Shown in pieces: positions 33,433 to 42,852 of a DNA stretch of 64,000 bases (its first letter is position 1; every line of letters starts with the position of its first letter). The DNA is taken from the NCBI RefSeq assembly GCF_901411515.1, contig NZ_CABDUX010000001.1, forward strand, positions 62,001-126,000, given 5' to 3'. The DNA comes from Raoultibacter phocaeensis. Lineage in GTDB: Bacteria > Actinomycetota > Coriobacteriia > Coriobacteriales > Eggerthellaceae. The notes under the pieces were generated by a model. It was not told where the DNA came from. It saw only the letters and a program-made list of their open reading frames with translations, and searched no databases. Both the position numbers and the translations under genes were made by a program.

Positions 33433-34127
33433 CGCGGTCCTCCTGCTGCTCCCTCTTCGGATTGCCTGCCGTCGCGGATGTGGATAATGCGGTCGGCATG
33501 GGCGGCCACTTCGGGTTCGTGGGTGATGAGGATGATGGTCTTACCCTGATCGCGCAATCCTTTGAACGTATCGAGCACCATCTCTCCCGTCGCGGTATCG
33601 AGGTTGCCCGTGGGCTCATCGGCCAAGATGAGCGCCGGGTTGTTCACAAGCGCCCGCGCGATGGCAACGCGCTGCATCTGACCCCCCGAAAGCTCGTTGC
33701 TGCGGTGATCGTAGAGCGTTTCGTCGAGCGATACGCTGCGCAGCGCCGCACGCGCCCGCTTATCGCGCTCTTTGCGCGGGCACGCCGTGTAGAGCAAGGG
33801 TACGATCACGTTGCGAAGCACGGTCGCACGCGGCAGGAGGTTGAACGACTGAAACACGAACCCGAGCCGGGCCGCCCGCACCTCGGCAAGCTCGTCTTGC
33901 GTGTACACCGATACATCGATACCTTCGAGCACATAGCGTCCCGATGTGGGCGTATCAAGGCACCCGAGGATGTTCATAAGCGTCGATTTGCCTGAGCCCG
34001 ACGGCCCCATGATGGCAAGGAACTCACCTTGCTCGACGATGAGGGAAACGCCTCTGAGCGCGTGCGTATAGCCCGATGCGCTCTCATATATGCGATGAAG
34101 TCCGTGCGCTTCGACAACGTTCGGCAT
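33429..34127 (-). CDS. MacB/LolD-like ABC transporter ATP-binding protein
   Basis: 232 residues. Walker [11 protein letters not shown]-loop [17 protein letters not shown], signature LSGGQMQR, Walker [14 protein letters not shown]-loop THEPE. Starts 4 bases after the fusion-protein gene stop and overlaps the permease. The [11 protein letters not shown] phrase is characteristic of this exporter subfamily. Confidence 0.94.
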   Translation of the reverse strand: MPNVVEAHGLHRIYESASGYTHALRGVSLIVEQGEFLAIMGPSGSGKSTLMNILGCLDTPTSGRYVLEGIDVSVYTQDELAEVRAARLGFVFQSFNLLPRATVLRNVIVPLLYTACPRKERDKRARAALRSVSLDETLYDHRSNELSGGQMQRVAIARALVNNPALILADEPTGNLDTATGEMVLDTFKGLRDQGKTIILITHEPEVAAHADRIIHIRDGRQSEEGAAGGPR

Positions 34128-34131
34128 GGAG

Positions 34132-35685
34132 CTACCCTACCATGACTTCGACACCTGCAGGCTCGGCAACCACCCCGCCGCTCATGCCGCCGTTCATGCC
34201 CCCATCCATGCTGCCGCCCATGCTGCCGCCAGCGACGATCATATCGCCTTCGCTCAGCGCCGAAGCTTTCACGGCAGCCATCATTCCGTCGGAAGCGAGC
34301 ACCTCCACCTCCACCAGCTTGGTATCCATCGTTTCGCTGTCGGTAACAACCAAGACCGCGTTCGGTCCCGTGCCCCCGGATTGCAGAGCCGAGATGGGTA
34401 CGAGCAGCGTATTCTCGATCGTGGTTGTAACGATGGTGGCCTTCGCGGTCATACCCGGCTTGAGACGCGGATCGGGCTCGTCGATGAGCAGATCGACCCC
34501 GTAGGTGACCGCGCCGCCGTACGAGCCGTACATATCCTGCGAGTTGCCCGAGCCGATGGCGGCCGTGGCGATACGCATGACCTGCGCGGGCAACTCGAGA
34601 TCGGGGGCGGCCGTGAACGTGGCGGTAGCCGGCTGATCGGTGCTCACCTTGAGGATATCGACCTCGCTCACGGCTATCGACACCGTCATCTGCGAAAGGT
34701 CTGCTATCTGGACCGGCGTGGTAGACGATCCCGCAGCAGCGCCGAGCGCTTCGCCCGGCTCGATGTTGACGGCGATGATGCTACCGCTGATCGATGCGGT
34801 GACCGTGCGCTTAGCCGCTCGGGCAACCGCTTCGTCGTAGGTAGTCTGCGCGCTCTGCAGCGCGAGGTTCGCGCTGTTGAGGGCAAGCTCCGCCTGCCTG
34901 ATGGCCGCATCGGCACTCGCCGCGTCGAACACGGGTTCTCCCATATCGGCAGCTCCCTCGACACCTGCCGCCTTGGCATCAGCAAGCGCCTTCGCCTGCG
35001 AAGCGGCCTGCTGCTCCCCCGAGCTTTTCGCGCGGTACGCGTCGTTGACGGCGTTTTGAGCCTGGGCTATGCCGTTGTACGCCTCGTCGATGCCCTGTTG
35101 CGCCTGGGCGACGGCCTTGTCGAGATCGTCGTTCACGATCGTATAGAGCGCATCGCCCTCCGAAACGGTATCGCCTTCGGAAACGTACACTTCCCCGATG
35201 TTTCCGTCTATTTCGGGCGTAGCGCTTACCGAGGCAACCGGCTTCAAGCTGCCCGATGCGGACACGGTATCGGTAAACGTCCCGCGCTCGACGAACGCGG
35301 TTTGCAGGGCGAAATCGTCAACCGCCCTGCTCGCTTGATCGGCCATGTACCACGCGACGCCGCCCGCCGCGAGCACGGCGAGGGCGAGCACGCTGCATAC
35401 TGCCGCGATGATCCGCTTTTTGCGTTGCTTCTTGCGCTTGGTTTTAAGATCGCGGAACGCCTGCATATCGGCAAGCGCCGCGCTGTCGAGGGCGCTTTCG
35501 GTCCAGCCCGCTCCCCCGTCGGCGAACGAAACCTGTCCGCCCGGCCCAACCTCTGGGTTCCACTCGATTCCTTCTGCGACGGGTTCGATATCGATCATAT
35601 CGCCCTCGTCTTGCTTCCCGGCACGTGCATGGTCGTAGGGCGTCGTCACAGGCATCTCCTCTTCGCGCAGCGTCGGTTCGCGCAT
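34132..35685 (-). CDS. HlyD/MacA-like membrane fusion protein with Met/Gly-rich tail
   Basis: 517 residues. A long acidic cytoplasmic N-terminus (about 1-85) precedes a basic patch and one span (about 90-113). Then come a half-lipoyl segment (GNIGEVYVSEGDTVSEGDAL in part), a coiled coil (about 190-280), the second lipoyl half (SGSIIAVNIEPGEALG) and beta-barrel domain (YGVDLLIDEPDPRLKPGM). The tail from about 486 to 504 repeats Gly-Gly-x-Met five times. The ATG at 35685 lacks a strong ribosome site; in-frame ATGs at codons 11 and 30 are alternatives. First gene of the exporter operon. Confidence 0.88.
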   Translation of the reverse strand: MREPTLREEEMPVTTPYDHARAGKQDEGDMIDIEPVAEGIEWNPEVGPGGQVSFADGGAGWTESALDSAALADMQAFRDLKTKRKKQRKKRIIAAVCSVLALAVLAAGGVAWYMADQASRAVDDFALQTAFVERGTFTDTVSASGSLKPVASVSATPEIDGNIGEVYVSEGDTVSEGDALYTIVNDDLDKAVAQAQQGIDEAYNGIAQAQNAVNDAYRAKSSGEQQAASQAKALADAKAAGVEGAADMGEPVFDAASADAAIRQAELALNSANLALQSAQTTYDEAVARAAKRTVTASISGSIIAVNIEPGEALGAAAGSSTTPVQIADLSQMTVSIAVSEVDILKVSTDQPATATFTAAPDLELPAQVMRIATAAIGSGNSQDMYGSYGGAVTYGVDLLIDEPDPRLKPGMTAKATIVTTTIENTLLVPISALQSGGTGPNAVLVVTDSETMDTKLVEVEVLASDGMMAAVKASALSEGDMIVAGGSMGGSMDGGMNGGMSGGVVAEPAGVEVMVG

Positions 35686-35776
35686 AGCGCCATTGCGCTA
35701 AGCATAGAGAATTGTACGCGAAAAAGATAGCCCCCGTGCCAGATTGGACGCCGGGCGCAGCCCGAGGGCCACAAGG

Positions 35777-37213
35777 CTACAGACGAACCTCGACCTGCTC
35801 GACCCGATCGACGAGCTCCTGCTTCGAATGCACGTCGAGCTTCGCGTACAGGTGCTTCACGTGGCCGCGCACCGTATTCTCGGAAATGAAGAACGCCTCG
35901 GCGATGTAGGTTTTGCTCCTACCGCGTGCCATCAATTCGAGGATCTCGTGCTCGCGCGGCGTCAGCTTAAGATTCTGAGCAAGGGCGGCACAGCGCAGCG
36001 CGAGCATATCGGCCGCCTTCTCTTCGTTAAGCGCCTGCTGCTGGGCGCCGAAGCGTTTCGCCGGCGTATCCTCGTCGCCCCCATCGTTCAGCTCGGTGAA
36101 GATAAGGCGTTTGCCCGCCGACGATTCGTCGAAGAACAGAAGCGTCACGATGACGAGCACCCATACGATAGCGGCCATTGCAAGCGTGGCATCGGGAGCA
36201 AGAGCCTGCATCGATTCGCCGAAAATATCGCCGAGCGCAAACGGGAGGGTATAAGCGAGCCATCCGGCAGCGAACACGGTGATAGTGCTGTACGAACTGT
36301 GCCGTGCCACGTCGGCGAGCGCCAGAAACAAGATGATGATCACAAACGTTTGCGCAACGCCGACGAACGTGAACAGATAGCCGCCGAGCGCCTCGTCGAG
36401 ATACGGGGCGAAGATGAGCGCTGTGGCCATGAGCACGAGCACAAGATTCCATATCCTGCCGAACGAGAGCCCCCGCTTGAGTGCAACCACCCACGCCAAG
36501 AGCGCAAGCGCCACGACGATTTCGCCTGCATGCTTGGCGACGATGGCGACGGTTCCGGTCGAGGCTATCTGCGCAAGCGGTGTCGATTGGATGACCCCGA
36601 CGGTGAAGCTGTACACCGCAACGCCGAACCCGACGCGCCACAGCGACCGAACGGTGCGGCTGTTGTAATAGCGGTACGGTTCGGGCGCGGGGCGCGCGGT
36701 GCCGAACGAGCGGTAGAGCGTCACGTAGGCCGCGATGGGCATGCAGGCAAGGATAACGGCTGCGGGCGCGGGAGGCAGCAGGTCGACCGCGGTTTTCGCA
36801 AGGGAACCGAGCGCCATGGTGAGCAGCACGAGCGGAGCTGCATAGTGGATGTCGAGCTCGGCGTAGAATTCGGCCCAACGCGCATACGTCCACCCTGCTC
36901 CGAGGCCGCCGAGCACAGCACCGGCGAAGGTGGTCGCCGCGCCCGACACAGGCAGGTGCAGGGTAAGCAGCACGGCCGCAGCCGCCATGCATACGGCAGA
37001 TGCCCCATCGATGCGGTGCTTCATCTGTTCGGACAGGGTTCGCGTGCTCCCGAGAAACACCATCGCAACGAGCGAGACCGACAGCACGAGGTACATGACC
37101 GTCATGAGCGGCATGCCGTCGCTTGGAACCGTACGGTGCGTCGAACAGTAGATCCAGATATGGATGCACATCAATCCGAGGTTGCACGGGCGTATTGTTC
37201 TGACGAACTGCAT
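35777..37213 (-). CDS. LuxR-type regulator with multi-span membrane domain (1)
   Basis: 478 residues from the ATG at 37213; the frame runs on to 37396 but an upstream start has no support. About 12 hydrophobic segments fill residues 10-380, an MFS-like sensor block. A cytoplasmic linker leads to a C-terminal LuxR HTH: LTPREHEILELMARGRSK, then IAEAFFISENTVRGHVKHLY and KLDVHSKQELV. This architecture is an Eggerthellaceae speciality, usually next to respiratory reductases. It is divergent from the flavoprotein at 37605 and probably controls it. Confidence 0.9.
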   Translation of the reverse strand: MQFVRTIRPCNLGLMCIHIWIYCSTHRTVPSDGMPLMTVMYLVLSVSLVAMVFLGSTRTLSEQMKHRIDGASAVCMAAAAVLLTLHLPVSGAATTFAGAVLGGLGAGWTYARWAEFYAELDIHYAAPLVLLTMALGSLAKTAVDLLPPAPAAVILACMPIAAYVTLYRSFGTARPAPEPYRYYNSRTVRSLWRVGFGVAVYSFTVGVIQSTPLAQIASTGTVAIVAKHAGEIVVALALLAWVVALKRGLSFGRIWNLVLVLMATALIFAPYLDEALGGYLFTFVGVAQTFVIIILFLALADVARHSSYSTITVFAAGWLAYTLPFALGDIFGESMQALAPDATLAMAAIVWVLVIVTLLFFDESSAGKRLIFTELNDGGDEDTPAKRFGAQQQALNEEKAADMLALRCAALAQNLKLTPREHEILELMARGRSKTYIAEAFFISENTVRGHVKHLYAKLDVHSKQELVDRVEQVEVRL

Positions 37214-37604
37214 CGGTTCCCATCTCTCGTGCCGTCGCGCTGAATCCGCCTTGGCGGCTCGCGTTTGCATCGCGCACGATTGTACCATTACCGTCCCGCG
37301 CCATCGACAAGAGCGAAAGCTGACGCGACGGGAAACGGCACCGCGTAAGCCGCGCCGGAAGCTAAGCCGAAGGCGCATTAGAGAAATGTGCGTCACGTTC
37401 GAGGATCACAGAAGCAACCCTAAAGACTTTCAAACTACCTGCTCTTTTTCGCAATAAGACCCGTTTCGGGTGGGAGGAAATACCGCATTCGACCCGTTTG
37501 GGGTTCTTACCGCCGATCCCGTACGCCCCTAGGATGGGCTCGCGGCGGAAACCCGCCGCAAGAAGGGAAGCAATCCGAAGGTAAGAAAGCAATAAGGAGG
37601 TACG
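37214..37604. promoter_or_regulatory. 391-base divergent region between LuxR gene and flavoprotein operon
   Basis: GACCCGTTTCGGGT (37459-37472) and GACCCGTTTGGGGT (37492-37505) form a direct repeat 33 bases apart, each partly dyadic, a good candidate for LuxR sites. GCGGCGG-AAAC-CCGCCGC (37542-37559) is a hairpin in the presumed flavoprotein leader. AAGGAGG sits a few bases before the flavoprotein ATG. No gene is evident. Confidence 0.4.
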
Positions 37605-39506
37605 ATGAAGACCGAACAGGGAACGGCGCACAGCCGCACACCGCATGGAACCGCCCGAGGCGCGCTTCCGCGTTTCGCGGCCCTCGCGCTCAGTTTGGTG
37701 CTCGTTTTGTCCGGGCTCGTCGCCTGCGCCCCGAGCGGCAACAACGGCAGCGACACGGGATCGGGCCAGGCGGCAGAGCAAAGCTACACGCCCGGCACGT
37801 ACACGGGCACGGGAACCGGCAACGGCGGCGACATCACCGTCGAGGTCACGTTCAGCGAAAACGCCATCACCGACATCAAGGTCGTCTCCCAATCCGAAAC
37901 CGAAACCGTAGCCGCAGGCGCACTCGAGACCATCCCGGCGGCGGTCATCGAATACCAGAGCCTCGGCGTCGACACGATGTCGGGCGCGACGGTATCGAGC
38001 CTCGGGCTCATGGCGGCCATCACCGATTGCGTCGAACAGGCCGGCGGCAACGCGAGCAAGCTCCAAAAGGTGCCTGCCCAAGAGAAGTCGACCGAAACCG
38101 TTGAGAAGCAAGCCGACGCCATCGTGATCGGCGGCGGCGGTGCAGGCATGGCCGCAACTATCCGCCTGCAGGAACTCGGTAAGAGCGTCATCTTGGTCGA
38201 GAAGACCTACCGCCTCGGCGGATCGATATCCGTAAGCGGCGGCAACCAGGTCGTCACGGGCAGCAAACTGCAGGCCGAAGCAGGCGTCACCGATGACAGC
38301 GCCGAATCGATGGTAGAAGACTTCCAGAAAAACGGCGAGGATATTTGCGTGCCCGAGCTCATCGAGCTCTACGCGAACAACGTCGGCGAAACCACCGACT
38401 GGATCCACGAGTACGCAGGCGTCGAGTACAACATGGAAGGCGGCCTGCACGATCTGGCCGAATACAGCCATAACCGCGAGCTCGCTTACGCGGGCGGCGG
38501 CGCAGGAGCTACCGAGTCGCTTCGTGCAGCTGTGAGCGCATCGGGTGCCGACGTGCTGCTTGACACGACTGCGGAAAGCCTCATCGAAGAGAACGGTGCG
38601 GTCGTCGGCGTAAACGCAGTCGGTAAAGACGGTACAACCTACGTCCTCGAAGCCGATTCGGTCGTACTCGCCACGGGCGGCTACGGCAACAGCGACGAGT
38701 ACCTGACCGAAGAGCTGCAGAATTCGCTGTACTACGGCCTCATGGGCTCAACCGGCGACGGTCTCACGATGGCCACCGCCGCGGGCATCGACGCCGACAC
38801 GCGTCTTATGGAGTATGCGAAACTCTATCCGAACGGTGCTGAGGTTTCACCCGGACGCGCCAAGTCCACGATCGACGGCAACCTGCTCGTGTGGCCCATG
38901 AGCACGATCCTCGTGAACGCCGAGGGCGAGCGCGTCGTGAACGAGAAGGCTTCGAACCACGAGATCCTCGAAGTCGAGCTCGAGCAGACCGATTCCATGC
39001 TCTACCTCTTGATGGATCAGGAAAACTTCGATGTGTGGAGCACTAAGCTCAAGGACACCGGATTCAACACGCAGGCCGTTGAAAGCTACCTTGAGGCCAA
39101 CGGTTCCACCACCCCCATCTTCGCCCACGGCGAGACGATAGAGGAGCTTGCAGGCGTGCTCGGCATGGATCCCGCCACGCTTCAGGCTACAGTCGATGCG
39201 TACAACGCTGGCGTCGACGCGGGTACCGATGAATTCGGCCGTACGGGCGAGTACCTCCAGATGAAGATCGGCGAAGGCCCCTACTACCTCGTCGAGCAGA
39301 AGCCCCGCTACGCCACCACCATGGGCGGGCTTGTGGTCAACGATTCGTTGCAGGTGATGAACAAGAGCGGCGAGCCCATCGGGGGCCTCTACGCCTCGGG
39401 CGAAGTCGTCGGCGGCGTCATGGGATCGAACTCCCCCTCTGGCGCGAACAACGGCTGGGCCTTGACGTCGGGCAAACTCGCTGCCGAAGCCATCGCCGAG
39501 CAGTAA
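37605..39506 (+). CDS. Lipoprotein flavoreductase with covalent-FMN domain and FAD domain
   Basis: 633 residues. The signal peptide ends in the lipobox LVAC (Cys41). An FMN-binding domain (about 60-140) contains DTMSGAT (Asp123-Thr129), the ApbE target where FMN is attached to the Thr. The FAD domain starts with VIGGGGAGMAA near 174-184 and ends with GGLYASGEVVGG. This is the urocanate/fumarate-reductase-like two-domain layout, but the C-terminal GSNSPSGANNG lacks the Arg of fumarate reductases, so the acceptor is unknown. ApbE is encoded 28 bases downstream, consistent with extracytosolic flavinylation. Confidence 0.93.
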   Translation: MKTEQGTAHSRTPHGTARGALPRFAALALSLVLVLSGLVACAPSGNNGSDTGSGQAAEQSYTPGTYTGTGTGNGGDITVEVTFSENAITDIKVVSQSETETVAAGALETIPAAVIEYQSLGVDTMSGATVSSLGLMAAITDCVEQAGGNASKLQKVPAQEKSTETVEKQADAIVIGGGGAGMAATIRLQELGKSVILVEKTYRLGGSISVSGGNQVVTGSKLQAEAGVTDDSAESMVEDFQKNGEDICVPELIELYANNVGETTDWIHEYAGVEYNMEGGLHDLAEYSHNRELAYAGGGAGATESLRAAVSASGADVLLDTTAESLIEENGAVVGVNAVGKDGTTYVLEADSVVLATGGYGNSDEYLTEELQNSLYYGLMGSTGDGLTMATAAGIDADTRLMEYAKLYPNGAEVSPGRAKSTIDGNLLVWPMSTILVNAEGERVVNEKASNHEILEVELEQTDSMLYLLMDQENFDVWSTKLKDTGFNTQAVESYLEANGSTTPIFAHGETIEELAGVLGMDPATLQATVDAYNAGVDAGTDEFGRTGEYLQMKIGEGPYYLVEQKPRYATTMGGLVVNDSLQVMNKSGEPIGGLYASGEVVGGVMGSNSPSGANNGWALTSGKLAAEAIAEQ

Positions 39507-39534
39507 GCACACACGAGTGAGCAGAGGTGCGAGC

Positions 39535-40584
39535 ATGCTAACCCGCAGATCATTCATCTCGCTTGCTACCTACTCCCTTGTGGGGGCGGGCCTCGCCGGC
39601 ATACTCGGCGGCTGCACTTCAGCAGCTGCCAGTGCCGCGGGGCTCGGCGCTCCCTCTCAAGGGGAGCCGTCAAGCGCGAGCTGCCTTTCGAAACTCGAGG
39701 CGTTTCTGTTCGATACGCTTGTGCGCATCGAGGCATGCTGTCCTGAGAGCGTCCTCGCGCAAGCGGAAAAGCGCCTCATGTATTTCGAGAACATCTTCTC
39801 GAAGACCGTTTCGGGAAGCGACGTCGACCTCGTGGACAACGCTGCGGGCGACGCAATCGAGCTGCATCCCGAAACGGCCGACGTTATCGCGCAAGCGCTT
39901 GCATACAGCGAGGCATCGGGCGGCCTCTTCGACATAACCATAGGCGGCGTTGTGGATCTGTGGGATTTCAAACAGGGTATCGTGCCCGAGCAGAGCGCGC
40001 TCGACGAGGCGCTCACCCACGTCGATTACCGCGCGATCGAGCTGGTCGGCACCACGGTGAGGGTGCTCGATCCCCTAGCCCGCATCGATCTCGGCGGCAT
40101 CGCCAAAGGCTACATCGCCGACGACATCGCGCGCCTGCTTGCCGATAACGGCTGCGAAAGCGCGCTCATCAACCTCGGCGGCAACACTTACGCGCTCGGC
40201 ACGAAGCCCGACGGCTCACCCTGGCAGGTCGGCTTGCAGGATCCGAACAGAGCGCGCGGCGAAGCGTTCGCCGTTATTTCCGTCACCGATACCTCGGTGG
40301 TGGCGAGCGGCGTCAACGAGCGCAGCTTCACCTTCGACGGCCGCACGTACCATCACCTGCTCGACCCCGCCACCGGCATGCCCGCCGACAACGGGCTCGC
40401 GAGCGTGACCATCACGAGCGCCTCGTCGCTTGACGGCGACGCGTACACGACGACCGCGTTTCTGCTCGGGCTCGATGCGGGCATGGAGTTCATCGAGGCG
40501 CACGAGGGGCTCGAAGCGCTGTTCGTCGGCACCGACGGCTCAACGACGGCTTCGTCGGGCATGGCGTGGGAAGCTATCGCGTAA
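39535..40584 (+). CDS. apbE: FAD:protein FMN transferase ApbE, exported
   Basis: 349 residues from the ATG at 39535 (AGAGGTG upstream). A Tat-like signal (LTRRSFISLATYSLVGAG) ends in a lipobox-like LGGC. Core motifs: SGGLFDITIGGVVDLW, RIDLGGIAKGYIAD (flavin and metal site), LINLGGNTYALG, and HHLLDPATGMPAD. Transfers FMN from FAD onto Thr in D-x-x-S-G-A-T targets outside the membrane; the adjacent lipoprotein reductase carries one. Part of a five-gene run. Confidence 0.95.
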   Translation: MLTRRSFISLATYSLVGAGLAGILGGCTSAAASAAGLGAPSQGEPSSASCLSKLEAFLFDTLVRIEACCPESVLAQAEKRLMYFENIFSKTVSGSDVDLVDNAAGDAIELHPETADVIAQALAYSEASGGLFDITIGGVVDLWDFKQGIVPEQSALDEALTHVDYRAIELVGTTVRVLDPLARIDLGGIAKGYIADDIARLLADNGCESALINLGGNTYALGTKPDGSPWQVGLQDPNRARGEAFAVISVTDTSVVASGVNERSFTFDGRTYHHLLDPATGMPADNGLASVTITSASSLDGDAYTTTAFLLGLDAGMEFIEAHEGLEALFVGTDGSTTASSGMAWEAIA

Positions 40585-40620
40585 CACGCACGATAGGAAA
40601 GATGAGGAGCTGATAGGACT

Positions 40621-41127
40621 ATGAACGGAAACGAGGGGGGCACGGCAACGGTAAAGAGCGGTACGCGGCGCAGCCTGCTTTTCGTGGCGGGACTGCTTGC
40701 GATCGCCCTTGCGGCATGGGGCTGCATGCAGTTCGCCTTCGCGGCCGGTGCCGATGCGCGTTTCGCCATCGTTACCGACGGCATAGGAGGAACGCATCGG
40801 ATTTCGCTCGATGAAGACGGAACCTACCCGATTAAAACCGATTTGGGTACAAACGTCATTGTCGTCGAGCACGGCGAGGCCCATATGGGCGACGCCGACT
40901 GTCCCGGTCACGACTGCATCGAGCAAGGGGCGATCAGCAATCCGGGAGAGATCATCGTGTGCTTGCCCCATAAGCTCATCGTGACGGTTGAAGGCACCGA
41001 CGACGAAGCAGTTTCGGCGATCGAAGGCGGAGGCGATGCGGGCAGCGCAAACGGCGACGCCGAAGCCTCTGCGCTCAACGACCGCGACCACACAGGCAGT
41101 CCGATGATCGACGGCATAGCGGGCTAA
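40621..41127 (+). CDS. NusG-domain-II-containing membrane protein
   Basis: 168 residues. One N-terminal span (about 18-42) followed by an external NusG_II-type beta domain: GTHRISLDEDGTYPI, then VEHGEAHMGDADCPGHDC and IVCLPHKLIVTVEG. The CPGHDC pair is conserved in this family and may be redox-active or bind metal. The tail is Gly/Ala/Asp-rich. Such proteins occur between ApbE and Gx transporter genes in extracytosolic flavin-based redox loci, where their role is undefined. Confidence 0.8.
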   Translation: MNGNEGGTATVKSGTRRSLLFVAGLLAIALAAWGCMQFAFAAGADARFAIVTDGIGGTHRISLDEDGTYPIKTDLGTNVIVVEHGEAHMGDADCPGHDCIEQGAISNPGEIIVCLPHKLIVTVEGTDDEAVSAIEGGGDAGSANGDAEASALNDRDHTGSPMIDGIAG

Positions 41128-41151
41128 GCGAAAGCATTCTGGAGGGAACCC

Positions 41152-41817
41152 ATGAGCGAAAAATCAAAGCATCTGGCCTATATCGCACTGTTCGTAGCAC
41201 TCACGGTAGTGCTCGGATACCTCGAAGCGATGATCCCCGTCCCCGTTGCCATACCCGGCGTAAAGCTTGGACTCGCCAACGTTGCGGTGCTCATCGCGCT
41301 GTACGTGATGGGTCCGCGCTGGGCGTTCGCCGTCATGCTGCTCAAAGTGGGCGTGACTTCGCTCATTGTCGGAGCTCCTTCGATGGCGCTCTACAGTCTC
41401 GCCGGGAGCACCCTCGCCTACCTCGGCATGCTTGCCGCATGGCGTTTCGGCAGATTCTCGCTCGTCGTCGTGAGCGTTATCGCGGCGCTGTTGCATAACC
41501 TCGGACAGATGGGCGTCGCCATCGCCGTCATGCAGACGACCGCACTGCTCGTGAATCTGCCCGTCATGGTCATCGCCGCCTGCATAACCGGAGTCGCCAC
41601 CGGCACGATTGCGCTCGGAGTTCTCAAGGCGATCCCGGCCGTGAAGGGCGCCGCCGACTCGAAGAAAGCCGCCGGAAAAGACAGCGGGCGGTTGGCCGAA
41701 CGGCACGCAGCCGCCATCGCAGGGAAACGCCCCTCGGACGAACTGCGGACAGCAGCACTTGCGAGCGAAGCCCTACCCGAACGGCAGACGGCTGCAGTCG
41801 CCTCGAAACGTTTCTAG
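41152..41817 (+). CDS. Gx transporter family protein (ECF S-component-like)
   Basis: 221 residues. Five to six spans in residues 8-165, with PVAIPGVKLGLANVAVL and FAVMLLKVGVTSLIVG typical of the Gx/HepT component I family, which is predicted to be an ECF substrate-binding protein. The cytoplasmic tail (about 170-221) repeats an LAERHAAAIAGKR-like unit (again as LPERQTAAVASKR), unusual for the family. It is followed 9 bases later by EcfT. In such clusters it may supply flavin or quinone precursors to the outside; inferred. Confidence 0.82.
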   Translation: MSEKSKHLAYIALFVALTVVLGYLEAMIPVPVAIPGVKLGLANVAVLIALYVMGPRWAFAVMLLKVGVTSLIVGAPSMALYSLAGSTLAYLGMLAAWRFGRFSLVVVSVIAALLHNLGQMGVAIAVMQTTALLVNLPVMVIAACITGVATGTIALGVLKAIPAVKGAADSKKAAGKDSGRLAERHAAAIAGKRPSDELRTAALASEALPERQTAAVASKRF

Positions 41818-41826
41818 GGCATCGGC

Positions 41827-42639
41827 ATGGGTGCACGCATAACCATCGGACAGTACGTAGCGAGCGAAAGCGCCGTGCATCGCACGGATACGCGCGTGAA
41901 ACTCGTCCTCGCTGGTGCGTATGCGATTGCCCTGTTCCTCGCAAATGGATGGATCGGGCTCGCCATCTGCGGCGCATTGGCGGGTGTGGGATACGCGCTT
42001 GCGCACCTTCCGCTCTCGCTCGCATTCCGCGGTCTCAAACCGGTGCTCTGCATCCTGGTTTTCACCATCGCCCTCAACACAATCACGTTCGATGCCGGAA
42101 CCTCGGCAGGTGCCGACGTCGGCGCCGTCGCGCTCATCGGAGCATTCGGGATCAGCCTGCAGGGGCTTGCGAGCGGGCTTTTCTTCGCGCTGCGCATCGT
42201 GCTGCTTATAGCCGCCACCTCGCTCATCACCTACACGAGTTCGCTTGTCGATATCGTCGACGCGATCCGCTCGCTCTTGAGGCCCCTCGCCCGCCTCAAG
42301 GTTCCCGTTGAGGATGTTGCCATCGTCTGCGCGATGACGCTTCGGTTCATCCCTTCGACCGTTGAAGCGGCCGAGCGCATTGCGAAAGCGCAGCAATCAC
42401 GAGGCCTTCGCCTCGATGAAGGCGGTTTGCTCGCACGGGCGAAAGCCTGGATCCCTATCGTAACTCCCTTGTTCATCAGCATGTTTCGGCGCGCCGATAC
42501 CCTCGCAGCAGCCATGGATGCCCGCTGCTATACGGGCAATGCGCGCACCCATCTGCACGTTGCCCGAATCAAGCGAGCCGATTCGTTTATCGGAGCGCTT
42601 GGCGTTGCGTTGCTCGCCTGCATCGCGGTGTTCCTGTAA
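41827..42639 (+). CDS. EcfT-like energy-coupling transmembrane protein
   Basis: 270 residues. About six spans, with the EcfT coupling motifs QQSRGL (near 196) and AMDARCY (near 236, the second Ala-x-Ala/Gly-type motif modified to ARC). Early NTITFDAG and TSSLVDIVDAIRSLL are family features. No ATPase genes accompany it; the ATPases at 23304-25015 or others in the genome would be needed. Last gene of the flavoprotein operon. Confidence 0.85.
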   Translation: MGARITIGQYVASESAVHRTDTRVKLVLAGAYAIALFLANGWIGLAICGALAGVGYALAHLPLSLAFRGLKPVLCILVFTIALNTITFDAGTSAGADVGAVALIGAFGISLQGLASGLFFALRIVLLIAATSLITYTSSLVDIVDAIRSLLRPLARLKVPVEDVAIVCAMTLRFIPSTVEAAERIAKAQQSRGLRLDEGGLLARAKAWIPIVTPLFISMFRRADTLAAAMDARCYTGNARTHLHVARIKRADSFIGALGVALLACIAVFL

Positions 42640-42852
42640 GACGGATGCGCGGGACGGTGCGCACTCTGAGCAAACGGCGAAGGATTCGTCCGTCTGCCAA
42701 AGGCGCGCGCAGGCGGATCTTGGAAGGCATCGTCGCCAAACGATGGCTTCCGCTGTGAGCACAGTTTCACCTCGCGATTCGAAGTGATGTCTTCCGCATC
42801 GGGCATAATTTCGCTCATGACTCGGAGGGAAAATCTCGTTTTTCCTTAAAAA

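Noticed and set aside
34126-35730. 534-codon frame antisense to the MacA-like gene
   Set aside because: The minus strand carries a full fusion protein in an operon; the plus frame has no recognisable domain.
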